Shown here piece by piece: positions 18,701-25,575 of a stretch of 64,000 bases of DNA. Position numbers and translations under genes: made by a program. Numbering within the stretch: the first letter of the stretch is position 1; every line of letters begins with the position of its first letter. Under the pieces are notes generated by a model. It was not told where the DNA came from and did no database searches. It saw nothing but the letters and a program-made list of their open reading frames with translations. Origin of the DNA: Verrucomicrobiaceae bacterium (GTDB lineage: Bacteria > Verrucomicrobiota > Verrucomicrobiia > Verrucomicrobiales > Verrucomicrobiaceae); the NCBI GenBank assembly GCA_016795485.1, contig JAEUHM010000032.1, forward strand, positions 35,858-99,857, written 5' to 3'.

Positions 18701-20177
18701 GGTTCATGAAACGCCAAATCTCCCGCTCGAGTGCGTCCCCGACTGGTATTTGCCAGAGCGCCGATCCGAGCGCGGGTTCATCTAAATTGGTATTCTGGTC
18801 ATCAAAAGTCTCCGAGCCATTGGCGCGGTTGAAGTAGCCATAGATTTCCTTGTCCGGGAAATTGACGGTGGTGATTGCTACATAGACTTGGCCATTCTTT
18901 AGAGCATCCAGCATTCGCTGGTCGGTTACCTCCGTTTGCGCCGCGCGGATGTTCCAGTTTGCGCCAGATACCTGACCTAACGGCAACATGAGGACTTCGA
19001 GATCGGGTCCGATCCGAATGTAAGCGGTGTTTTGGTCAGATGAGAGGTTGTTGAAAACCACTGAGACGCTGGCGCTGTTATTAGCTCCATCCACTAAGGC
19101 GGTAGCATAACCACTTGCTGTGGAAGCTGCTCCTGCTTCACGTCCCAGGAAGGCCACATAAAGCTGGCGGTTCGCATGATCGGCAGGATTTGCATCCTTG
19201 ATATTCACCACGGTTTCCGGGCCAGTTGTTCCCGGTGGGGCACCGACGTAGCTAACACAAACTTTCAGAGCCTCCGGTACTTCAAGCGCACTGTCTGGAA
19301 TCGCAGCGATCTTAGCAACCTCGTAAGGCGAGCCTACCCCCTCGTTTGCAGGTAGCGTCACCGAGTTTGCTGGATTTCCAGCAGTGTCTTGGAACTGATA
19401 GTCTCCTGCGCTAGCGGATGCTTTGGTCGCTAACGTAGAACCAGATTCTCCAGAAAGGGCAATCGTTAGAGGCATCGTCCCAAAAGACCTCTGCAAGCGA
19501 ACCGAGGCTTTGGTGCCTTCTTTCTCAAAGGCATCTGGCGTACCTGGCAAGATTTGTAGTGACATGAGCGACTTCAGGGTGTCGTAGTCGCTGGCTGCAC
19601 CGCCAGACGCATTCGTTGCGCTGGCTGAGGCATTGATGTCCGTGCCCATTTTGTGCTCGGCCCAGTCTGACACCCCATCGCTGTCACTGTCGTGATCATC
19701 ACCTTCCAGACGATAGAAACGAACTGCATTTCCGGGCTTCGGAAAAACGATAAAGTCATTTCCGTCCACGTTGGAAACCTTCCCAGCCCCAGCCACTTCT
19801 GTCCAAGTGCTCCCTGGTTCGCCGGGACTAGGTTCTCCAGGTGAGTTTGACTGCCACACCTGATAGGACTTGCCCTTCTTTGACGCGAAGTTCATCACGA
19901 TGTTACTGCCACTTACGGCCATGTTTCCCACCATTAGGCAGTCACCCGGTTTACGTGGGTCAGAACCTGCAATGGACTCAACAAGGTTGGAGCAGCCGTC
20001 ACTATCTTCGTCACCCGACGGTACGAGGCCCCAACCGTTGTAGATCGCCTGCCAGACATCGTCCAATTGATCCGGCGCACCCTGACCAGGTCCAGTCGAG
20101 TAGTCATCAATGGCGTGAACCACATGGGTCATTGCCAAAATCGGGAGAGCGATGAGAGAGAGTATTGGGAAACGCAT
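12720..20177 (-). CDS. Giant secreted DUF1800 protein with nested Calx-beta-like repeats
   Basis: A 2485-aa exported protein. A signal peptide (residues 1-22) is followed by Asp-rich type-3-repeat-like segments (DEDSDGCSN, DHDSDSDGVSDWAEH), a CHRD-like domain (about 335-455) and the DUF1800 core (about 475-1112) with ENYAREIMQLFSIG at about 708. Residues about 1113-2310 are nine or so Ig-like repeats of about 110 residues with the cores GGSTIVxE, LTFxxxNWNxxQTVTVTAVDD and VxDND. The last 175 residues (LDQ/LWFNGGSLKARHP, RQAIIEAVYAHSG, VRDRVRWCGYLMTVTAP) look like the missing end of DUF1800, so the repeats appear to be inserted inside the domain. It is probably cell-surface or secreted, and is encoded just upstream of its DUF1501 partner. 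Confidence 0.88.
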   Translation of the reverse strand: MRFPILSLIALPILAMTHVVHAIDDYSTGPGQGAPDQLDDVWQAIYNGWGLVPSGDEDSDGCSNLVESIAGSDPRKPGDCLMVGNMAVSGSNIVMNFASKKGKSYQVWQSNSPGEPSPGEPGSTWTEVAGAGKVSNVDGNDFIVFPKPGNAVRFYRLEGDDHDSDSDGVSDWAEHKMGTDINASASATNASGGAASDYDTLKSLMSLQILPGTPDAFEKEGTKASVRLQRSFGTMPLTIALSGESGSTLATKASASAGDYQFQDTAGNPANSVTLPANEGVGSPYEVAKIAAIPDSALEVPEALKVCVSYVGAPPGTTGPETVVNIKDANPADHANRQLYVAFLGREAGAASTASGYATALVDGANNSASVSVVFNNLSSDQNTAYIRIGPDLEVLMLPLGQVSGANWNIRAAQTEVTDQRMLDALKNGQVYVAITTVNFPDKEIYGYFNRANGSETFDDQNTNLDEPALGSALWQIPVGDALEREIWRFMNQATMGGTTALYTEIRAKVDEAISGGGTYIDGLRNWMDEQIDINQTPYVNHRLLLTAADMEEFALRGNKPSTYNNDPNLNSASLGVSFVNGMPVYNSTGNPDTNAPGTNYPQNSPNLRREWWTAVTQSKAQLRERMAQALSEICVVSERDATVLTWHYGAANWWDMLALGAFGKYRSLLEQVSMSPIMGVYLTSVANRAAYDANNGTPPQLIVSPDENYAREIMQLFSIGLVLRHPDGSLQLSSEGLPIATYDNNDITELARVFTGFSHGARHGTVRVGIQTGSGSIGTTDTRISPTVYLNGSGNNTWFGRDNGHLYWQAPWIYPMKVIGRLSGIEYHDYRNYGDISVPRQTTVVPGVSKRLLAGKHGQFEISTWDPTGRTDAECHAQAALEVSHAHDVLAGRVSDSAYGAGTQSSPGHTNTPVNLSRWLIQRLVTSNPSSGYIYRVQKVWRDTNGDLGEVSKAILLDYEARSTQLADNSISWGRVKEPLMHFTHVLRQFKAYSGAAVSFLRNMDTGFSDTDAPMTNYPATEVAKFDTSNVNPPSKPNGWPDGPFRFRIDSVRNSLGQSPLDAPSVFNWFYPDFTVPGNIANSGLVAPEMQTITEGAEISKINFLYAYTWMTLAHMSTTPGVGVADFIFRNGTATPAARFALENAAGTSWTTLGWPASITLNESNWSTGVNVRLTAVNNQILSQLASTNVRYTVSGTAPGYSGISTLPTNIDFVENESAKQEYLIVTQTGSNTWVQEGGPTDVIQVRLGVPPAAGSSVDVTLSPQNGEVTASPSVLTFTDANWNVSQTSTVTASDDSDAEDTGTGNDSITITASSTTSSNFDGVTSLPVTVNVVDNDNAFGVQITQTDGVTAVTETSSSTISPLSAGMDTYTIVLTKAPTANVTVNLVSNGQLAVNTSPTGNTFTNSSTTRVFTSINWNVPQQVVVRGNNDTTSENNHWGYISHSIASNSGGYVTTLPVQQVVSTIVDDDNAIMLSHTGGETRVMEGGDITDTITVRLRTNPNAEVSLTLSCPQLTFSPSTLTFVPTGGTGNLWNVEQTVTVKASEDYFNEGIMRGFWSDSPPLNASATSSIATGSVTSVTITNPGAGYTGVPSVSFGGAPTGGTTATGVATINEWGQVTGVVLTNRGAGYTAAPSVSIGAAPAAPMVINAMTQSAGTNYNGTTSPTLPVTIIDNDDARVVINQSGGSTIVGEDGTVDSYTITLGRRPEAGSTTTVTLVPSTTGIQVSPTGPFTFTDGNWNTPVTVTVTTTNDATAEPQGSAFITHNVSSTDSIYHGTNSPVVGVTVTDNDPALAIAQTNIFTTVKEGGTAGTGGTPNVSDTFTVGMNGRNPATGTTVTVTLVPDGNVTVSPSVLTFTSSSTAAQTVTVTAVDDTAEEGGIHTGWINFSVTSNDTYFNGSFVPPIQAQVTDNDSPGITVVESSGTTASTEGGTGDSFTLALTKQPTNNVSVVVNGGTQSLVAGSATTTLNFTTINWSSPQTVSVSAFNDTTAELRHTAPITFSITGSSAAEYASLTNLQTVTHILTDNDNTVAGNVVRITESSSSTTVTESTTSDTFTVVLSQQPTANVVITFAPDSQLTVTPSTLTFIPGATGPGTFNVAQTVTVRAVDDNVIEPVFNWGQVTASVSSADPIFDAKVVTPVNSTVYDNDGHRITVSPSGGSTIVKELNATSDTYSIVLSHPPAAAVNVSISPDSQVTTDVTSLAFDNTNWNVPQTVTVTAVDDANVETTNHAGLVSHVVTSADPMYNGASVAGVNVQVWDNDSPGVDVSHTDGSTTITEGGSPDTLVFKLTQPPAPGTSVTITLFPPAYYVPPPQLGKSNGYFNNDQGGSNQRDNIVIDYTESILKYREVFYAHLNNVYGGTIPASPSALNLQNAHWTASKAIVDQMDLWFNGGSLKARHPVLIEPNQPPPAPLPAVNPRQAIIEAVYAHSGGANLPAATRYEAQIPFNPKAPSTTTFANDVRDRVRWCGYLMTVTAPGLVSH
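13248..16841 (-). repeat. Coding tandem repeats (Calx-beta-like) inside the DUF1800 gene
   Basis: About nine degenerate repeats of roughly 330 bp encode the beta-sandwich units at residues 1113-2310 of the DUF1800 protein. They are recognisable by the recurring GGSTxVxEGG, NWNxPQTVTV and DNDSPG signatures. One unit (about residues 1590-1660) carries an extra insertion with paired GAGYTGVPSV / GAGYTAAPSV motifs. Boundaries are approximate. Confidence 0.7.
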
Positions 20178-20382
20178 GGCTAGGTTTCGTGCGTTGGTTG
20201 TCGTGGTTGAGAGGTCTTTTTGCCCCAGGGATATATTTTATAAGGATAAAGGTTTTCGTGTTTGCTCGTCAAGCTTGCTCATCCGTGATGACAAGTCTTT
20301 GATGTAGCGGATTCAACGACATTCAGTCGCGCCCGCCAGACCCCTTGCCATTCCTCTTATCCGCTCCTAGCTTCCCAAATCC

Positions 20383-21411
20383 ATGTCCGAGAACGCCGCT
20401 ACCTCAGCCTCTACTGTCCCACCGCCACCACCAGCCATCCCAGATGATACAGCCATTCAGAAGGCATCCTCTTGGGTGCAACCGCTCCGCCAAGAGATCG
20501 GGCGCGTCCTCGTGGGGCAGACCGCCCTTGTAGATCGGCTACTAGTCGCCCTCCTGACCAACGGACACGTCCTGCTCGAAGGCGTCCCAGGCTTGGCCAA
20601 GACCCTGGCTGTGCGAACCCTGAGCATGAGCCTCAAGGCCAAGTTCCAGCGCATCCAGTTCACTCCAGACCTACTTCCCGCTGACGTGGTAGGCACAATG
20701 GTTTACCATCCCAAGGACGGCACCTTCACCCCACGCCTAGGCCCCATTTTTGCCAATCTGATCCTCGCAGACGAGATCAACCGTGCACCTGCAAAAGTCC
20801 AATCTGCCCTCCTTGAAGCCATGCAGGAACGTCAGGTCACCATCGGTGAGCAGACATATCGCCTTCCAGATCCATTCATGGTCCTCGCTACTCAGAACCC
20901 AATCGACCAAGAAGGTACTTACTCACTCCCGGAGGCACAACTCGACCGATTCCTCTTCAAAGTCAAAGTCGACTACCCCACGCCCACCGAAGAACGCCGC
21001 GTGCTCGATGCCATGGCCACTTCTGCGCCCAAGTTAGACGTAAATCCCGTCATAGACGCCAGTGAGATCGTCGCCAGTCGTACTATCGTGAATGCCCTCT
21101 ACATGGACGACAAAGTTAAAGACTATGTAGTTGCTCTTGTGCACGCCACGCGTAATCCCGCGCCACTCGTCCCCCATTTGAAGCTTCTTGTTCGCTGCGG
21201 TTCATCGCCTCGCGGCACTATCAACCTCGCCCTCGCCGCAAAAGCCCATGCCTTCCTCGCCGGGCGCAACTATGTCACCCCACATGACATCAAGACCCTC
21301 GCGCCAGATATCCTCCGCCACCGCATCCTCCTGAGCTACGAAGCCGAGGCCGAAGGCAAAACCAGCGAAGACGTCATTCGCGAAATACTCGACAAGCTCC
21401 CTGTACCGTAA
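20383..21411 (+). CDS. MoxR-type AAA+ ATPase
   Basis: A 342-aa AAA+ ATPase of the MoxR group, chaperone-like ATPases that usually act with a vWA-domain partner. The Walker A motif is GVPGLAKT (67-74), Walker B ILADEINRAP (about 127-136), followed by SALLEAMQERQVTIG and sensor-1 ATQNP. A Pro-rich N-terminal 20 residues precedes the ATPase domain. MoxR genes are normally followed by DUF58/vWA genes, but here the next gene is convergent and none lies within the window, so the partner must be elsewhere. The 205 bp upstream hold an AT-rich patch (GATATATTTTATAAG at about 20230) that could be part of a divergent promoter. Confidence 0.93.
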   Translation: MSENAATSASTVPPPPPAIPDDTAIQKASSWVQPLRQEIGRVLVGQTALVDRLLVALLTNGHVLLEGVPGLAKTLAVRTLSMSLKAKFQRIQFTPDLLPADVVGTMVYHPKDGTFTPRLGPIFANLILADEINRAPAKVQSALLEAMQERQVTIGEQTYRLPDPFMVLATQNPIDQEGTYSLPEAQLDRFLFKVKVDYPTPTEERRVLDAMATSAPKLDVNPVIDASEIVASRTIVNALYMDDKVKDYVVALVHATRNPAPLVPHLKLLVRCGSSPRGTINLALAAKAHAFLAGRNYVTPHDIKTLAPDILRHRILLSYEAEAEGKTSEDVIREILDKLPVP

Positions 21412-21469
21412 CGAACCGTGATCTTACTTCGGAAATGCGATGGCTAGAAGAAAGGCATTCAGAAGACCA

Positions 21470-22867
21470 CTATTCCCAAGAGTATGCTCCGCCCTTGATG
21501 CGCTCAATCTTGCGAATGAGCCAGAGGTTGTGCTCCTCCACCTCGGAGAACGGTGGATCTGTCATGCTGGGCTGCCTGCGGTACCCTGGCTTACGCGCAA
21601 AGAACTCCTGAAGCTGCCTGGACTGAAACGGATAGCCGTGGCGGGCAAAGATTTCATTTCTGGCGATGGACAACTCCTTCAAACCCAGCGCCTGCACGAT
21701 GCTGCGTGAGAGGGGACGCTCAGATGAGTAGGGGAAGATGTCTGCCGGTGCTGAACTGCCGCCACTGCCGGGCAATGCCGTCTTGCCGGAGAAAAAGGGG
21801 CCGCCCTTGGCCTTCTCGGCAGCCAGGATGGCATCTGCATTGGCAGACTCCTCGGCGCTGAGGTCAGGACTCTTGAAACCGGGCTTCCGCTGATACCACG
21901 GTTGATTCCCGAAGTAGTCCTTCAGGAAGGGATTCTCAAAATCAAAGCCGTGACGAGCGAATATCTCGTTCCGCGCGAGATAGAGTTGCTGAAGGCCCAT
22001 GAAGTTTAGCTCACTGTTGTTCAAGAAACGCTGGTTTGAATCAGGGATGATCCACTCGGGCGCACCGGTGTCTTTGTTGATGTCAAACAGCGGTTTACCC
22101 AAGCTATAGGCAAATGGTCGCTGAGGGATGAGGGAGGGATCATTGGCCTTCTTGATCTCGCGCACGGTTTCATCATACACTCGTTGCTGAGTAGCATTGA
22201 AGACGTTCTGCCATGAGCGAAAGCGCTGCATGTCAGACTCCAGATTCACCGTGAGGTAGCCGCCGTAGTCGGTGGCATAGGCTGGCTGACCTGGAGACGC
22301 CGCAGTGATGTTCACAAAGCCTTCATGCTCCATCAGTAGGGAGTAGAGATTCCTCCACGGGCGCACTAACTCATCACCCTCGGCAATCTCATGTTTGTGT
22401 GGGAAGGTGGAGCAGCAGTCCGTGATGAGAATCTTCAGCTTGCACGGCAGATCATTGATTTGATCTGCCCACTCGTCTCGCTTGATGGCGGTATCATCTA
22501 TCATCAGTAGATGCTGACGGTTGGTGGTGGGGTCAGGTATTTCACCGTGGCCGGAGAAGTGGACATAGATGGTATCCTCAGGGCCAACAGCAGAGCAGAA
22601 GGAGTTGAACTGAGCCTCTACGCCAGACTTCGTAGCTAAAGGTCCCTCCACCACCACACGCCGCATCTTCACTCCCCATGATGCTTCGGAGAAATACTCG
22701 GTAAAGATGGTGTCCAGGATAAGCTTATCCACTGAGACACCTTGATTGATCTCCGCGTCATCTCCCTGGTAGGCATTGCAGAAGACGGTGAACACGTGGA
22801 GCGTCCGCTCTGCCTGAGCGGCCTGTGGCAAAACCAACAACAAGGCTAGAGAGAGGAGCGACTTCAT
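21470..22867 (-). CDS. Exported caspase-like (C14) protein with two YARHG domains
   Basis: A 465-aa protein with a clear signal peptide (residues 1-19, ending AQA). Residues about 22-250 form a caspase/metacaspase fold with the catalytic His in YVHFSGHG (His107) and Cys in ILITDCCST (Cys151/152). Two YARHG domains follow, each with the ARNEIFARHG signature (about 281-352 and 378-455). YARHG is a small extracellular domain often found with peptidase domains. The start overlaps the end of the M15 peptidase gene by four bases (ATGA), so the two are co-translated. A signal peptide places the protease in the periplasm or outside, which argues against a classical cytoplasmic cell-death effector. 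The substrate is unknown. Confidence 0.86.
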   Translation of the reverse strand: MKSLLSLALLLVLPQAAQAERTLHVFTVFCNAYQGDDAEINQGVSVDKLILDTIFTEYFSEASWGVKMRRVVVEGPLATKSGVEAQFNSFCSAVGPEDTIYVHFSGHGEIPDPTTNRQHLLMIDDTAIKRDEWADQINDLPCKLKILITDCCSTFPHKHEIAEGDELVRPWRNLYSLLMEHEGFVNITAASPGQPAYATDYGGYLTVNLESDMQRFRSWQNVFNATQQRVYDETVREIKKANDPSLIPQRPFAYSLGKPLFDINKDTGAPEWIIPDSNQRFLNNSELNFMGLQQLYLARNEIFARHGFDFENPFLKDYFGNQPWYQRKPGFKSPDLSAEESANADAILAAEKAKGGPFFSGKTALPGSGGSSAPADIFPYSSERPLSRSIVQALGLKELSIARNEIFARHGYPFQSRQLQEFFARKPGYRRQPSMTDPPFSEVEEHNLWLIRKIERIKGGAYSWE

Positions 22868-23682
22868 GGAGCGTGAGGAGGCAGCAGTTCCGGGCGATAC
22901 TCAAAGTGCATGAGGTCATAGTAATACCACTTCCCGCCCCAGATAAATCCGTGCTTTTCGAAGACTTTCACGATCTCCTGCGGGTAGGCTAGGCGCTTCT
23001 TCATTTCTGCCAAAGCTTGCTTCTTCTCCCACTGCCAGTAGGCACCTAGATCCGTGTTAAGATCAATCGAGATGCCATACGAGTGAGCGCTGAGGCGACT
23101 CGTCCCCGCCACTTTCCGCCAGTTGTAAGTGCCTCCCAGATTCTCAAGGTGCGGTTTCAACCCAGGCTTCTTCTTCAGCACTTCAGCAAGGTCGGCTGCC
23201 ACTTTTTTGAGCGCTGCTGCGGCTCCATTGCACTGATTGAAGCTGAGTTTGTGACCCAGGAAGTCCACCGTAACGAGATTCTTCTTCACCTCGGACTTAG
23301 TGGAGCCATAGATCGCACCAAGAAACGCATCTGATCGGTATCGTCCAGGGTCCAGCCCCTCCGGCCATGTCTTGAACGACATTTCCGCCGGATATGCATC
23401 ATGTAACGTGTCCGCCAAATCCGGGTCATCAATGCGCTGTTGATATTTCTTCGGTAGATAGTCCTCAAACACCACCACAGCACCAGAGGCCATCGTTAGT
23501 GTCACACGGGACTCCTCACTCTGCACAGACTCAATGCACCCTGGATATGCCGCCAAAAAGCACCGCAACGCCTTCTCCGTGCCAGTCGGCAGCCCCGAAG
23601 GCACCACGACCTCCGCGCCCAAAACCGTCACGAATAACCAGCAACAAAACCCGCATCGAATCATCCCCAACCATAACCACAT
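22864..23682 (-). CDS. M15 family D-Ala-D-Ala carboxypeptidase-like peptidase
   Basis: A 272-aa exported protein. A hydrophobic N-terminus (signal peptide to about residue 22, GAEVV) is followed by a C-terminal M15/VanY-like zinc peptidase domain. The ligand motif SRLSAHSYGISIDLN supplies His200 and Asp207, and LMHFEYRP supplies His259. Such enzymes trim peptidoglycan stem peptides or, in L-Ala-D-Glu forms, cut within them. It is the first gene of a two-gene unit with the caspase-YARHG gene (ATGA overlap). The 175 bp upstream contain a long perfect inverted repeat. ATG 23664 (MIRCGF) is an alternative start. Confidence 0.85.
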   Translation of the reverse strand: MWLWLGMIRCGFCCWLFVTVLGAEVVVPSGLPTGTEKALRCFLAAYPGCIESVQSEESRVTLTMASGAVVVFEDYLPKKYQQRIDDPDLADTLHDAYPAEMSFKTWPEGLDPGRYRSDAFLGAIYGSTKSEVKKNLVTVDFLGHKLSFNQCNGAAAALKKVAADLAEVLKKKPGLKPHLENLGGTYNWRKVAGTSRLSAHSYGISIDLNTDLGAYWQWEKKQALAEMKKRLAYPQEIVKVFEKHGFIWGGKWYYYDLMHFEYRPELLPPHAP

Positions 23683-23686
23683 GCCG

Positions 23687-23803
23687 GTTGGTGTATAGCC
23701 TTTAGGCGATTGCTTAGTAAACCCGCGCCAGCGGCATGAAGTGGGACGTGGACTGCGACTTCGTCGGTGGGGTTTTTGAATCGCCTAAAGGCTATACACC
23801 AAC
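23687..23803. repeat. 25-bp perfect inverted repeat, 67-bp spacer
   Basis: The arm at 23687-23711 (GTTGGTGTATAGCCTTTAGG then CGATT) is the exact reverse complement of 23779-23803. The 67-bp spacer has no ORF and is GC-rich. It lies between the M15 gene and the caspase-FGE gene, both on the minus strand. It could be a REP/BIME- or MITE-like intergenic element, or a large cruciform or terminator-like hairpin separating the two transcription units. No transposase lies nearby. Confidence 0.8.
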
Positions 23804-23857
23804 AATTTCCGTCGCTGCTCTCGCTGGTCGTCGTCCCTCCTCCCGCTCACTGCGCAC

Positions 23858-25555
23858 TTACTTGGCCCCTGCTGGAACTGCGGCCGGGCGGAAACCACGG
23901 TAGATGTTCTGGGAATCCGGCGGATTCCCTTGGCGATTGGCGGAGCGGCATTCCTGGCCGTGGCTGCCCCAGGAGCCGCCGCGATTCACGCGGTAGGAGC
24001 CAGTTTTCGACACGGGGTCTACCTCGCCCACCATGGATGAGCTCCCATCCCAGCTATCCATGCACCACTCATACACGTTCCCGTGCATGTCTTTCAAACC
24101 CCATCCATTTGGCTCATAGCTCCCCACTGCCGTTGTCCTCTCCAAATAGGCTTCCTTCCGCGTAATCCCATACGGATAGTTCCCGTCAAAGTTGGCTTGA
24201 TTGGCTGTCAAACTATCTCCAAGCGCCGTGGCCGTCGTGGTCCCAGCTCGGCACGCATACTCCCACTGCGCCTCTGTTGGCAAGCTCAAGCGCAGCCCTG
24301 CGGGCACCACCCCAGACGCATTCACCTTTTCCATGAACGCTTCCGCATCCTCATAGCTCACACTCTCCACCGGTAACTGTGCTCCGCTGAACCCACTTGG
24401 ACTGGTCCTCATTACCGCCTCCCACTGCGCCTGCGTACACTCCGTCTCCGCCATCCAGTAGCCCTGTGTCAATGTCACCCGCACCTGCTTTTCATCCTCA
24501 CTGCGGTCCGCCTCGGTGATAGGGCTGCCCATGGTGAAACTGCCAACTGGGCAGTAACGAAACTTCATCGCCACGCCTCCAGGCAGCGTAACGCTCATGC
24601 TGTCTCCGGCGGAAGGTATCGTTGACGGAGCTACAGGTGGCGAAACTGGCGAAACGGGAGTGATTCTTTGGCTGGGAGTCATCTTTGCCACCAAGGCAGA
24701 CTGCTGGGGTGGCGCCATAAAACTAAAGTTCTGCCGCGTGGAGCCATACATGCTTGGACGCTGGATTTCCTGCGCTAGACCTGCTGCTACGGAGACCTTG
24801 GAGGCGTCTTCTACGTCGTTACTCACGTCTTTCCACATGAGTTCAAAGACCTTGCCACTGTCCCAGTGTTTTTTGAGGGCTACTACGAGTGGGCCGTTCT
24901 TGTCGCCTTTGTTGAGTGCATCGTTGGTCAGGCGTCCGCCGCTGGTGGCGTAACCGACGAGGATGTCTGGTGGTGGCGTGACGGTAGCGGCATCTTCGCT
25001 ATTGCCGGAACTGCGATTCTTCATCCGGGAGCGCACCACGAGCGTGTCCTCGAAGAAGGTTTCATTCGCGGCTTTCTCACGGCAGCAGTCGAGGATGAGG
25101 ATGGCGAGCTTGAGCTTCTTTTGCGCCAGTTTCTCGGTGACAGCGGCTTCACTGAGGCCCTCGGAGTCGAGATCGGTGTCTAGGATGCCCAGTGCGTTGG
25201 TGCCCATCATATAGACGTTCTTGCGGAACTCCATGCCGTGCCCTGCAAAATAAATGAGAGCCTCGTCACCCTCCTTGAGGTTCTTGGCAAACTGAGTCAG
25301 CGCTACGACCATGGCCGCGCGTGAAAGGTTGTTAGCTTCAGGCTCAAGCTTGAAGCCTGCCTTTGCCAAAAGGTCCCTCATAACTCCTGCATCGTTCACA
25401 CAGGTGTCCAACTTGCCAAAGGTGCCGGTCTCTGGTTTACCGAGAACAGCAGGGTAGCTGTTGTTGCCTATGACGAGTGCTCTGCGTTCACCTGCGTTCA
25501 GTGCAAATGGAAGAAGGAGTGTGCCAATCAGAAGAGGAAAGAAGGCGGTTTTCAT
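23858..25555 (-). CDS. Exported caspase-like (C14) protein fused to an FGE-sulfatase (SUMF1) domain
   Basis: A 565-aa protein with a signal peptide (residues 1 to about 21). The caspase fold (about 23-280) has His106 in IYFAGHGMEF and Cys157/158 in LILDCCRE, plus the N-terminal strand RRALVIGNNSY. A linker rich in Pro/Ser leads to a C-type-lectin-like FGE-sulfatase domain (about 320-560): FRYCPVGSFTMGSP, YWMAETECTQAQWEAVM, LPTEAQWEYACRAG, LKDMHGNVYEWCMD and RGGSWGSHGQECRSANR. Many such domains are binding modules rather than formylglycine-generating enzymes. It is the last gene of a four-gene run (cytochrome, OmpA, WD40-caspase, this gene), 20 bp after the WD40-caspase. Confidence 0.88.
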   Translation of the reverse strand: MKTAFFPLLIGTLLLPFALNAGERRALVIGNNSYPAVLGKPETGTFGKLDTCVNDAGVMRDLLAKAGFKLEPEANNLSRAAMVVALTQFAKNLKEGDEALIYFAGHGMEFRKNVYMMGTNALGILDTDLDSEGLSEAAVTEKLAQKKLKLAILILDCCREKAANETFFEDTLVVRSRMKNRSSGNSEDAATVTPPPDILVGYATSGGRLTNDALNKGDKNGPLVVALKKHWDSGKVFELMWKDVSNDVEDASKVSVAAGLAQEIQRPSMYGSTRQNFSFMAPPQQSALVAKMTPSQRITPVSPVSPPVAPSTIPSAGDSMSVTLPGGVAMKFRYCPVGSFTMGSPITEADRSEDEKQVRVTLTQGYWMAETECTQAQWEAVMRTSPSGFSGAQLPVESVSYEDAEAFMEKVNASGVVPAGLRLSLPTEAQWEYACRAGTTTATALGDSLTANQANFDGNYPYGITRKEAYLERTTAVGSYEPNGWGLKDMHGNVYEWCMDSWDGSSSMVGEVDPVSKTGSYRVNRGGSWGSHGQECRSANRQGNPPDSQNIYRGFRPAAVPAGAK

Positions 25556-25575
25556 GCAGACGAAGTACAGGGGTG

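Noticed and set aside
23858..25555. Formylglycine-generating enzyme for the sulfatase at 5447-6913
   Set aside because: The FGE-like domain is fused to an exported caspase and such domains are often binding modules; the loci are 17 kb apart and no evidence links them.
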